NCBI RefSeq assembly: GCF_000150275.1 | Contig: NW_002060952.1 | Location: 952,482-1,016,481, forward strand | Length of the DNA stretch: 64,000 nt | Origin: Trichoplax adhaerens | Taxonomy: Eukaryota; Placozoa; Uniplacotomia; Trichoplacea; Trichoplacidae | Direction of reading: 5' to 3' | Part shown: positions 38,626-50,492 of the stretch, piece by piece | Position numbering within the stretch: the first letter of the stretch is position 1 | Layout of the letters: each line of letters opens with the position of its first letter | Position numbers and translations under genes: made by a program | Notes under the pieces: model-generated | Databases searched by the model: none | What the model saw: the letters and a program-made list of their open reading frames with translations, nothing else | Told to the model about the DNA's origin: nothing

Positions 38626-38860
38626 TTGATGGTGTTTGAATTGTGTTAGAGCTTTCCACAGTACCTTAGTTCGAGAGCAATTCAAGCTACTAGATGTTAC
38701 TTGTCTTATTCGAAATCAATAATAAAAAAAGGCACGCATAAATAGCGTAGTCGAGCAATTTGTAATCGCCGATATGCTGCCGTTCATTTCCTGACGATAT
38801 AGCAGCCATTTTCATTTCTTCTATTCTGTCATTGCTTACTCTGTTATGTATGTAAAAAGT
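38625..38860. repeat. Dispersed ~280-bp repeat, copy 3 (partial)
   Basis: Matches the right part of copies 1 and 2 (GAGCAATTTGTAATCGCCGA, ATGCTGCCGTTCATTTCCTG). The minus-strand frame gives GDYKLLDYAI as in copy 1 before a stop. Its left edge coincides with the end of the intron 2 relic. Confidence 0.6.
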
Positions 38861-40299
38861 CGTAACAAGAAGTAGTTACCTATTCTATTACCTATGATAA
38901 TACGGTAGATAACTACTACATCTAAAATTTGGCAGATCTCTAGTACACATATAAAGAGGCCTTGATAAATCGATTATCTCAAGTCTACTTACGATACAGC
39001 AGTCAGCACACTGATCTCAGATCTCATGCATTAACAATATAGTACATATGCGGTAAATTAAATATCATTTCATTTTAACCGAATTTGATGTTTGGTCATT
39101 TATTGTCACAAATTAACATTACAAACATATTTACTAAATTCTACAATAATGTTACATATGAATATAGTTTAACATTAAGTAAATTTGTTTATCTATTTTA
39201 TGATCTAAATATCTAAAAAAAATATTATATGTTGTGTGCATTATCCCGATCATCTAAACAAATCTTACCATGCTAGGATTATAACCACGCTTAAGTGAGT
39301 TCATTACAATGTATGTTTTAAAGTTATACATCCAGTACTATAATTCTATTTCTATTTATTAACAAATATGCAAATGTCCCCCTGATTTATCACATCACGG
39401 TAAATCCAAAGCCTCAAATAATTTCCAATAACTTAGTTTGCATTATTATATTAATGGGTATAACACGTGTATTGACCGAGTAATAGTCTCCTGCTATTAC
39501 TGCTAACCACCTACTGTATTACTACAATAAGCTGAGATCATAACAACACATCCCCGATATTTTGGCTAAAGAAGATTAACGTCATCACATCACATGAGCA
39601 TATTGATTCTAAACCATATAAATAAACAGAAAAAGGCAGCTCGAGTCCATTTTACTTACTCATCGAAATCTTGTGCATCAAGCCAGGTAAGACTATCTAA
39701 TACCGCGTAGATTAATTAAAAACTTATCTTGAAAATATCCCTGGATATTCCACTTCCTTGCAATAGTAGTTGCACCATAAATAAATTATCATTGTAAGTT
39801 GATTGATGCAGTCGATGGTATCAATGTTTTATTAATACTGTAGTGGAGGCTAAACTGCTAATTTTATTTTTCGTTTGAAATGAAGTTGTGCACTAGACAG
39901 TAGAGATTGTAGCTAGCCTACTAACTAGCAGCAAAATTATGACATTGAAGTACCCATTCATATCGGATTTTTATTCTATCTTACGTTATAAATCAAGCCT
40001 AAATCTTTCTAAAAATATCGAAAAGAAAATCCCAATCCTAACGCTAATCTTAAGTGGCCTAAAAATCATTTAGTTACGTTTGTAATAACAATCTTTTATA
40101 ATTAAAGGTAAATCTAGTCGAACCATGGATATTATAGTGCAGTTTCTTTTACATCTCTGGTTATAAAGCGACATTTAAACTATGGCTCGCTCTTCTACTG
40201 CTTAGTGTTATAATTTTATAGAAACATAAAGTAAAATTTACCTTACTGTTAATTGAAATGTACTCTGATGATATGCACCGATACCATACAGTAAATATA

Positions 40300-41060
40300 C
40301 GGATTGAAATCATAATTCGATCGGTAAACGATAATTTCATCAGGACATGAGAGAATAATGAACTTGAGAGTAACACCTTACTCTATATTTGATCAGTTTT
40401 CTATCCTGTACTAGTCTAATTTTGTAGAATCGTTAATCATCAATTTACTATTGACTGTAGTTCATTTTCATAGCTACTTCTATTTTAGAGCAATATTAAC
40501 TGAAATCATGATCCAAGAAACAATAATTCTTATTCATAACATAGGATAGGATAGTTGACTTGAGGGTTTTTCCACACTCAAGATCTAATTTCATTCCTAC
40601 TACATGGCATACAAATTTCATTTCACAGGAGAATAAACTATTCATTTACCTTACTGCAAACAGAAATTCACTTCGATAGTTACCAATATGCTATTATTGT
40701 CTAAAGTCATAATCTAATCTACGACAATAATTTTATTTATGAAGCAGTAACATAGTAGACTTCAATATGTTATCTTGCGCGAGGTCTAATTTGCTTACTA
40801 CTGTACAGTACAGTATACTAATATTATTCCGTAGGATTATAATTTATTATTAAATGATACACACTTTGACATTTGCTCTTATCATACTTATATTATCAAA
40901 AGCCATGATCCAGTAGGCGGCGACAATTTTATTAAGGACAAAGTAGAATACTCGATTTCAAAACAACAGCTAACTCGAGATCTGATTTGCTATTAGTACT
41001 ACATTAATGATTGCAGTAACAAAGATTCGATTAAATAGTTAAAACTTTTCTTAAATGCGT
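40300..41060. repeat. Tandem array upstream of villin B, about four ~200-bp units
   Basis: Diverged units marked by AATCATGATCCAAGAAACAA-like words at about 40309, 40504, 40703 and 40902. It is related to the six-unit array before villin A, so the two promoters face different array lengths. Confidence 0.7.
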
Positions 41061-41089
41061 GATTGAATATATGTATAGATTTTACCCCG

Positions 41090-41156
41090 TTGATTGATAT
41101 TCGGCTATTATGCTTCAATCTCCACTTTAGTCTTGTATTGACCCAACCAGACAGTC
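41090..41156 (+). promoter_or_regulatory. Conserved 5' leader/promoter segment of villin B
   Basis: Counterpart of 24520-24597, with CACTTTAGTCTTGTATTGAC and AGACAG kept directly before the start codon. Likely 5' UTR or core promoter; inferred from conservation only. Confidence 0.4.
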
Positions 41157-44100
41157 ATGAGTGATTCAGCATTTGAAGGAGCAGGGAAAACGCCAGGATT
41201 AGAAATATGGCGTATCGAGGTTAGTCTAAGCTCAAATACTTTAAAGAATTACTTCTATTTCAAAATTATACTAGATATACTGTTGTTCCTTTTTAAAATA
41301 TCTTGTTATCGATGCGATTGATTTTTTAATTTATGGCTGTAACGAAATTTGACTATGTGTAAATTAAGGTAGAATGTTGCTATGCTAATTGTGGCTGTAA
41401 CTGCTACGAAATGAATATAAGCTGTCAACTTTAGGCTATTCAGTTTGTTCTTTCAAGAAGTCCTTCAATAGTTGTATTCGGCTAGAGTAGAGCTGTGTGT
41501 AGTTAGTCTTTGTATTAGATCTAACAAAGTTCTAATTTTCTAAAACTTTGGAATTTTCGTGGTTGAATTTTATCACAATGGCCGAATAGTTCTAAATTAA
41601 TTACGTTAAACAAGCTTAAACTTCAGTCTACTAACACGATATTATTAATATTTCTTAAATAATCGTTATAGAAATTGAAGGTAGTCAAGCAAGACCCTAA
41701 AACTTATGGAAAGTTTTATAATGGTGACTCTTATATATGCTTAAGTGTAAGTAGTCTATACATTGAGAGCAAAATTCGATTTAATATCGTCTCATTTCGT
41801 TATAGAAGATCTGAAAAGGAAATGAGTCTCTCTTTCATTAATTACCCTTATTTGCTAATTCAATAATGCATGATTCGATAAAAATACTATACCTCTAGCT
41901 ATCAAACAGTATACGGTCGCATATAATGTTCATATGCTAGCTCTTTATGAATAATTATTCTAATATTTTACAACAAGAATCGTAATGCACTACATTTTTT
42001 CGACTAAAACTGATTCTTAGATGATAATTGCGGCTAATGAGATGGATCATGACAAAAATATTGTCCTATTGCATTATTAAAGTTTAAGTTAATCTACGGA
42101 CTAAAACTGGAATCAATATTGTTGCAAAATGGACAAAGGCAGAGATTGTTCACTTCTACTTCAGTAACCAAACTAGTGTTGTGACATACTGGATAGCGAG
42201 TGAAATAAATTAACAAGATTGTATCTCATATATATCTACGTTAAACTTGTCTTATAGAGACTATAAGTGTACAATTTACTCATATAGCTATTTTGAATAT
42301 CACTTGCGTACGGGCTAGCCTTATTAAAGGTGTATACGAACTTCATAACTGTGTAGATAGAGAGGAATTAGATAAAATTGCAGTGAAATACTTTTTCAAT
42401 AGAGGCTTATTACCTAGTTTGGAGCGGTTCTATCAGCGTTTAGCTGACTAAGATAGTACAAGTAGGTCATTGTAACTAGAAACGCTTAGTAGCAGCCAAC
42501 TTAGATTAGCTATACTTCCAATAGAGAAAGTTATTTGTGATGTGGCACATACCATGAGCACTAGTGCAAACTCCCGTCGCTTTGCTGACGGTTTACGATA
42601 ATGTGCTCATTTAACAGATAGTATTACCATTTGTCGTACTCAGTAGACCTGTCAGAGGTTCAGTAACTTTATACCGTGTACTGTGTCTATCTTCGATCAG
42701 GACACTATTCTGTGCACTTAGCTGTATATAGTGCGGATACTGGTGGACCGATACGAAGACTACAGAAGATATTTTGTGCGCCATTCTTGCATATCAACTT
42801 TTTGCGCTATTATAAAATTTCTTAAATCTGGTAGTACTTGTGATTTATTAGAGATTATTATTACTGCACCAGGATATATTTATGAGTAAAATTTATAGAC
42901 TAATATATTTTTAATCGAGTAAGAAAACAACAGGACAGAGAAACCTTTCATACTTACACGTTAATATCTTTACTGAAATTGCAGAGTAACAAAGAAGTAG
43001 TAAGTGTTACCTAAACACATATTTTCTAGTATTAATACAAATTCTAGCTATATTTCATTATCTATCATTTCATAGATCGCGCTAAATGTCACGATCTTTA
43101 CCGCTATCCTATGATTGAATAAAATGATGCTATTATTTGCTACTGTGTGTCAGAAAAGATATACTTCTTTGAAAAAATTATAATTCATGAGTCTACAACC
43201 TGACTACTAAATATTATCGAATTCATTTCGATTACGATTGATACGTTAGTAGGTAAGCAATCAGATGTATGTATTACTTAATTTCTGCCTTTTAAAATCT
43301 AATATACATATTTAGACCAAGAAACAGAATAATAAATTATCTTGGGATATTCATTTCTGGCTTGGTGAGACAACATCACAGGTAAACAAAAATAGACGCA
43401 CTATTTCTTGACGATCTAATTTATGCGATTAATTAATTATTTATTCAGGTTGTGCTGCCTGGTAGATTACTAGTACATTTATGATGTACTGCATTTTGTT
43501 CAAGTTTAATCTTTCTAATCTAAATTAAACATAAGTACATATATACTAATTATATCACTAACATCGGAATCAGGATGAAGCTGGAGTTGCTGCTTACAAA
43601 ACAGTTGAATTGGATGAGCTTCTTGGAGGTAGTCCTGTGCAATACCGAGAGGTAGCGTACCGTACTTTGTATCACATATACTTTCAGGATTAATTAATAA
43701 ATCAAGTTGTAGATAAAGATTGGTAATACCGATAGTTTTAATTGATAAGCTTTTGCTTAAAATCTAAGTATTGTCCTAAATTATCATGAAAATACCTAAT
43801 TTATTGTTCAATTTGGCTTGTACATAAAATTCTTTTGTGTCATAGCTTAATCAATTTAACTCATAATTTATGGAAATTTCTACTGTAATGCATTAGCTCC
43901 TAGAAAATTTTAAACTTTAGCTTTTTATAAGTTTTTATTTAGAGTTAAGGTTATAGCTATCGCTCAATCATTATCGGAGAGTTAGTAAGCCTAGATAGTC
44001 ATAATTCTGATATAAATTTAGTTGCTTATCAGTAACAAGCAATATATTATGCATATTAAGAATGAAATTAAAATAAAAATTACTAGATCTATAATTTATT

Positions 44101-47100
44101 TAATTATTTTAACTACGATTTCGGCAGTTCTAGAATTGTCTTTTCCATTGACCTCTTGCTATAGGTCCAGAATCATGAATCTAGAAAATTCTTGTCTTAT
44201 TTTAAACAAGGAGTTCGGTAAAACATTAATTACATATCCTTATTTTTATTATTAATCAAATTTATCATACTTAAATTTATATCTTCACATTCTAACCAGC
44301 TACATCGAAGGCGGTATTGAGTCTGGTTTCAATAAAGTGGAACGCGGTGCATATGAAAAAAAATTATTTCATGTTAAAGGCAAACGCCTAGTCCGAATTT
44401 ATTCAGTTAGTATAGAACTAATACAAGTTGAGATAAACATTAATAATAAATATCGTATACTAAATATACTAAATTGATGCATTATTTTAATCATCTTTCT
44501 AAGGTGGAAGTTAATGTAACTTCATTAAATGATGGCGATTGTTTCATATTGGATGACGGCAAGAAAATTTATTGTTGGTGCGGTAAAGATAGTCGCAAGG
44601 CGGAGCGGATAAAAGTAGTCCTTAAATCATAAATAAATGAATAATTTACTTTTTTTAATCCTAAATAATATTAACTAACTCACTCATTTATAGCGATCAA
44701 ATACCTCTAAATTAGCATCAAAATTACAATTACTAGGCAATGGAGGTAGCTAGGAGCATTCGTGATGATGAACGCGGGGGTAAAGCTAAAATTTACATTA
44801 TAGGTAGGTAAGATAGCATCGAGGAAGATAAATTTTGTTTTCGACACCGATTTTATTCGGCTATCGATTTTAGTGTATCTACGATTATAATAAATAAATA
44901 CGGCATGCAAATAATCTATAATAATCATTGTAGATGGCCTTTTTTTAAGCAATAAACAGCACATTCTATTCATGAATATACCTCAATTATAGACTAGAAG
45001 ATTTTAAGTATTCCTTGACAAAAACAGAAAATTAAATCAAGCTAGTCCTATACATTACTAGATTTTGTTCTTTTTCAGCTCTATGAGCTACTAATGAGTA
45101 CTATTTTACCCAGCAGAATGTTAAATTGATTTTGATTACGACTTAATGTCTCAAGTTTTATAATTGTAACACTTTTACGATGAATTTCCTTTCGGGCTAT
45201 GATTTATGATTTCATCAAATTAACTAATATCGTAAAGGACGATATCATAGACATTTAACTATGCGTATGTTACATTTCATAACAATTTATCACGTCGCAA
45301 CAATACAAAACTATACAAAAATTATAAATTCAATTTGATAAAAAGATGACGGAGTAGATCATGACAGCAAATTTTTTGAAGCCTTGGGTGGATTTAACCG
45401 TAATCAAGTATTATCTGCTGAGTCCGTTGACGATGATATTTCTTCAAACAGAGATGTCTGTTTATACAGGTATGTAATAATTCATCTTGATTTGAGGTGG
45501 TAAAGTGAAATCTTTCTATATAATGTAAGATCAGGTTTTAGTAGCTATCGAAATATACTTTAATTTCGACGTTAAAACTTTAGAATTTCGGATGCCAGTG
45601 GGGACTTAGAAATGACGCAGGTCGATGAAAGACCATTAAAATATGAACATTTAGACCATAATGTAAGAATGTTGTTTAGTAAAACACTACAAACTATGTT
45701 GAAATCAGTTTTCATATCTACAAATATTATACACTACCATACATCAAATACTTGGTATAAATTAACGGTAGATGAAAGATTAAATTGTATATCGTCATTT
45801 ACAAAATTTGTTACCATGCTTAATTCAATTAATAATAATGAATAGCACTTAGTAAGGTATAGACATCAGATTTAGATTTTCTGTTTTGAATACTAAGAAT
45901 AATGCATTATGGCCAATTTTGACAGGATTCTTTTATCTTGGATATCGGAGGCAACGAAATTTTTTTTTGGGTCGGTTCAAAATGCACTGCAGCGGAGAAA
46001 GCAAAAGCAATGAATCAAGCTACAGTATGATATTCAAATTAATTTAGCGTTTATTAGAACAACTAATAACATTATTCTATTACAGTTTCGATATTTTAAA
46101 AGAATATAGCATGTATCTCTTGAGTTGTAAAAAGTCCCTAAATTTATAAAATCGATAACGTACTTCTAATATTAGTATTTGATTATTTAGACATTTATTG
46201 AAAAATTCAGTTATCCTAAGTGGACTCGTGTTACTCGAGTAATAGATGGTGGAGAGAACTCTATTTTTAAGCAATTCTTCGTATCATGGCCGAATCGAAA
46301 TATTCTCGTTGCAGCTCCAAAATATAGTTCTAGTAATATCGGTAAAGTAGAAATACACATTGAAATTTGGAATTTGATGTTGACGAAAGGACTTTAATTT
46401 AATGTAAACTGATAACGTGACTTCTTGGATACAAGTAAACTACTCATTTAATCGACATCCTTACTTATAGCTCAAGTATCACAAAATGAAATCGATGTGA
46501 AAGCACTGCACCAACAACTAAGTCTAAAGAGAGAAGTCTTGCCTGATAATGGGGATGGCTCTGTTACAGTAAAAAATCAATAAGAGAATAATCTTACTGT
46601 GATATCTTTAAATACTATGTATATTCGAAATAAGGTGATTGGTAAGTTTACAAGAGTTATATGTGACACCTGTATATCTGATCTGATAGATATGGCGGGT
46701 TGAAAATTTTCAACTAATTTCCGTTGATAAAGAAGTTTATGGTAAATTCTATAGTGGTGATAGTTATGTCCTGCTATATAAATATCTCAAACATGGAGCT
46801 GAGCTGCACATAATTTATTTTTGGCTGGTAGGTACCGTTATAATGTCTTAACATTAGTTTACTTGTAGACTAAGATAATTCAGAAGATACAAGTAGCTCA
46901 AGAATAATGAAGATTAATGCAGATAACTCGTAGCATAAAGCTATCGCCACTAATTCATATTTACGTAGTAGTATTATAAATATAAAACTAAAACTAAGGT
47001 ATAAATTAAGATATCCTAACGTTTGTCGTCATATATCTTATGAAAGGTTCTATAGATTTCAAACTTGAATTATAGAACTGCCTATATCTACATACAAATA

Positions 47101-50100
47101 TTTCAGTTACCGCTTTAGTATTGAGAAATAATAGACTACAGGAATGTCTAACGATAACATTTGTATTTAGGGATTAAAAAGTAGCCAGGATGAACAAGCA
47201 TCTGCGGCTGCTTTAGCTAATACAATGGACGATGAGTTAGGTGGAATTGCTACCCAAGTAAGTCCATATTATCGTATATAAATGATGAATAAGAACATTA
47301 AATAATATTATATAACATTTAATTTTAATACAATCATTGTCAAAAATATTCAGATACGTGTTGTTCAAAATAAAGAACCCGAGCATTTTTTACTGATATT
47401 TAAAGGAAAACTGGTCATTTTTGAGGTAAATATTGAATAATAACATTTACTATATTATAAAGTATTATCGATCATATCATTCGCATCTGATCAATTTTAG
47501 GGAGGCTGTGCTAGCGGATTTAAGAACGTTAACGATAAAGATTCTTATGATGCTGATAGTATCATGCTTTTCCAAATTCATGGAACTACAGCTTTTAATA
47601 CTAAAGCCATTCAGGTATATCAAATTTAGGAATATTCAGTGTATTGTGTAGAGCGCAGATTACTGCTAATTAAACTCTTAAATTACGGTACTGTCATGTT
47701 GTCAAGTGTAGTTACTCTACTCTAAACTTATAAACTAGTAGAGCTCGTGTTTTTTCATATTTGAATAATGTGTCGTGATATTAGGTGACTGGAAGGGCAT
47801 CGTCGTTAAACTCGAACGATGTGTTTGTGCTTAAAACACCCGAACAAACAGCAATTTGGGTAGGCAAGGTGAGTATAATAATTTAAAAACTTTGCCTAAT
47901 ATATATCGAACAAATATCTGCTCTGAAACATACAAAATTGCTTTATTACAATATAATGCAACTTAAATTTAAAGTGGTTAGTAATTTCGTTATGTTTGCA
48001 AAATGGATAGAGATATATATATCGAGAGTATGAATGCAGTATCTGAGTAGATATGTGCTCAAGAAAATTCAGGCTCCAGATACAAAATATACTTGTAAAT
48101 CATTATTAACTGCTTAATGTGATATGCATAATGCTAACAGAATGTGATAGGATGGCCTTAGGATAAAATTCAATGGATGATCATCCTATAGCATAATTAA
48201 TGTTAGCTATAACTGCAGTAATCATAGTCTATTGTCTATATAGGGCGCAAATGACAATGAAAAGGGTATGGGTGAAACCATCGCTAAATTTATTTCACCG
48301 AGAGTGTAAGTAATTTGTGACAATAAGAAATATTGATCAAGTTTAAGATAGTAATCACCTCTACTCATTCATATAACAATTTGAAAATCTCTTCATAGTA
48401 CAAATATTAAAAATAATTCCAATGCTATTGTTGTAACAGAGATATTGAAGTTATCAATGAAGATGATGAACTAGAATGGTTCTGGTCTGCATTAGGTGGT
48501 AAAACTGAGTATGCTTCTAAAGTAAGATTGCAGGTATTTCATCATTAGAACGCAAGAAATACTTTGCTAACATTTTTTAGTATAATAAATAATATAGTAT
48601 AATAATACCGGAATAGGGTATCTACTATTGCTAACAGTCATTACTGTGTGTGGTAATATTAATAAAGGAAGTTGCACTATCGCAACCGCCACGATTATTT
48701 CAATGCTCAAATGCTTCGGGAAGATTTGAAGTCGAAGAAATTCCAGATTTTGTTCAAGAGGTCTGTCTTGTAACTAACATAAAATACTATACTAAAGTAG
48801 TTACAACTATAATTTCGAATATGATCATTTAAATAGATATCTTTATTTATTATAGGATTTAAGTGAAGACGATGTAATGCTATTGGATACGTATGATGAG
48901 ATTTTCTTGTGGATTGGTGAAAGAGCTCGCCCAGAGGAAAAAAAGGCAGCATTGCAAGTAGCAGTGGTAATTGCCTCATATTCGTCTATACTGTAGATAC
49001 ATATGAATAGGACTAGTTTTCTTACAATTTCTTTACTTTACGGAATATAAATTAGAGCTATATAGCAGCCTAATGATGGTTATGGTGTCTAATAGAAATA
49101 TTTACAACAATTAATTTTTGCGCTTAAAATATCTAAATAAGCAACTTCTCTTCATTCGTCAAGTTCCTATTTATTGTATGAAATGTGCTTCTATTTCGTC
49201 GTCATTGACTAGAAATATATAAAGTCGGATACTTCTGGACGCGATATGAATAATACCGTAATGGCTCAAGTTAAACAAGGTCGTGAGCCAATAGCTTTTA
49301 CCTGTAATTTTGTGGCTTGGGATCCCAATAAATGGAGTGTAAGTCACACTGTCATGAAGCAGTAAATGTATATTAAGATGTACAAATTAATCGATCCTCC
49401 TTCATCTGTGTAAAGTTAATTGTTATCAGACTTGATGATTTAAGTTTGTGTTATAATTAGAACGGTAAATCTTATGCTGATTTAAAAGCCGAACTTGGGA
49501 AAGAGAATGCTGGTGTAACCTTAATTTCCGATGTAAGTTATCTAGCGATTTATACTTCTATTTAAATAGTAAGCAAAGGCAAATAACAAATTCTGATAAT
49601 GTATTCAATTTCTATCATATATTAAATAAGGGAGACACTGTATAGTTTCTTTTAAAGTTATAATTCTATCGAGAGAATTACTCCTAATAGTAATATTTTA
49701 CACTGTAACGTACTATACTATTTCTTCTTTGGACATTTAATCAACTATGTGTACTCGAATTACTTATACTCATTATCTTGCTTGCTTTTGCTATAAGATT
49801 CAGTGTGTGATGATTAAATTTTTTTTATAAACTAATATTTCAAACTTACTATATCTAGGAGTTAGCCAAGTATACCAAAACGTATGACTACGAAGCTTTA
49901 ATATCTTCTAAGTTACCGGAAGGAGTTGATGCTCGCCATAAAGAGGTCAGTTACTGCAAATATCATCTATTCTTTCCTAGGATAGATGTTTAAATTAAGG
50001 TTTAGTATAATTCTAAACAAGGACGCCTATGATCTATTTGTAATTTATGTAATTATGTATTATTAAGCTATTATTATCATCGAAAGATATTTGAAAGCGT

Positions 50101-50492
50101 TATGTTCAGAGTAGTAAAATACAAAACATCTGTGTCGATGGAGCTGAAGTTCAGCCAGTAAATTTTACTATTTTAGAAATAGTAAGCTAAGTAATAAAGC
50201 CTATTATATCAGCAATTGCGTACTGTATCAGCTGACTGCGCTAATTTTTCTGCTATCTTGGAATATTTCTTTTATGATATTTCGTTTAACGTAGGCTATT
50301 ACATACTTGAGGTCGAGATAATATGTTTTGATTTGATTGTTTAGGCTTCGTTAATATCTTAAGTTTTTACTTATTTAGAGCTATCTAACAGATGAGGACT
50401 TCGAGAAAGTCTTTAACATAACAAGAGAAGAGTTCAAAGCAAAGCCGCAATGGCGTCAACAACAGCTAAAGAAGGAGAAGAAACTATTTTAA
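41157..50492 (+). CDS. VIL1: Villin-like actin-binding protein, copy B (six gelsolin repeats plus headpiece)
   Basis: Twenty-six exons, each matching one exon of copy A in phase, give 807 residues: 41157-41219, 41672-41746, 43316-43381, 43574-43651, 44165-44217, 44300-44405, 44504-44614, 44737-44803, 45346-45469, 45584-45662, 45926-46024, 46191-46341, 46471-46568, 46690-46827, 47171-47257, 47354-47425, 47501-47614, 47785-47868, 48244-48305, 48440-48533, 48668-48760, 48856-48966, 49213-49338, 49461-49532, 49859-49945, 50379-50492. No stop or frameshift was found, and all length differences from copy A (exons 9, 13, 21) are multiples of three. Several sites look closer to the family pattern than in copy A, such as [13 protein letters not shown] in G2 and [11 protein letters not shown] and KKEKKLF in the headpiece. 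Its role should be actin severing, capping and bundling as for copy A. Intron 2 is larger and carries a decayed coding fragment. Confidence 0.92.
42245..42650 (+). pseudogene. Decayed coding-like fragment inside villin B intron 2
   Basis: A ~500-base stretch (about 42173-42690) is absent from intron 2 of villin A and from the relic at 37900. One frame reads as protein for about 135 codons, broken only by a few stops: [20 protein letters not shown] and [19 protein letters not shown], then a stop, then [18 protein letters not shown]. No ATG opens the first part. Amphipathic, non-repetitive composition and persistence of one frame suggest a former coding exon, retrocopy or transposon gene. I do not recognise the family. 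Confidence 0.45.

Larger units (their letters stand above)
35905..41156. other. Mosaic intergenic region between GST pseudogene and villin B
   Basis: No live gene. It is built from pieces seen elsewhere: 36540-36960 resembles villin 5' flank (22940-23270 and 39930-40260), 36960-37900 resembles the DNA downstream of villin B (51240-52100), 37900-38625 resembles villin intron 2 (25330-26200), 38625-38860 is the dispersed repeat, and 39640-41156 is the true 5' flank of villin B. The stretch 38870-39640 matches nothing I noticed in the window. Confidence 0.6.

Noticed and set aside
41157-50492. Villin B as a pseudogene
   Set aside because: All 26 exons are open, splice signals are kept, and length changes are multiples of three.
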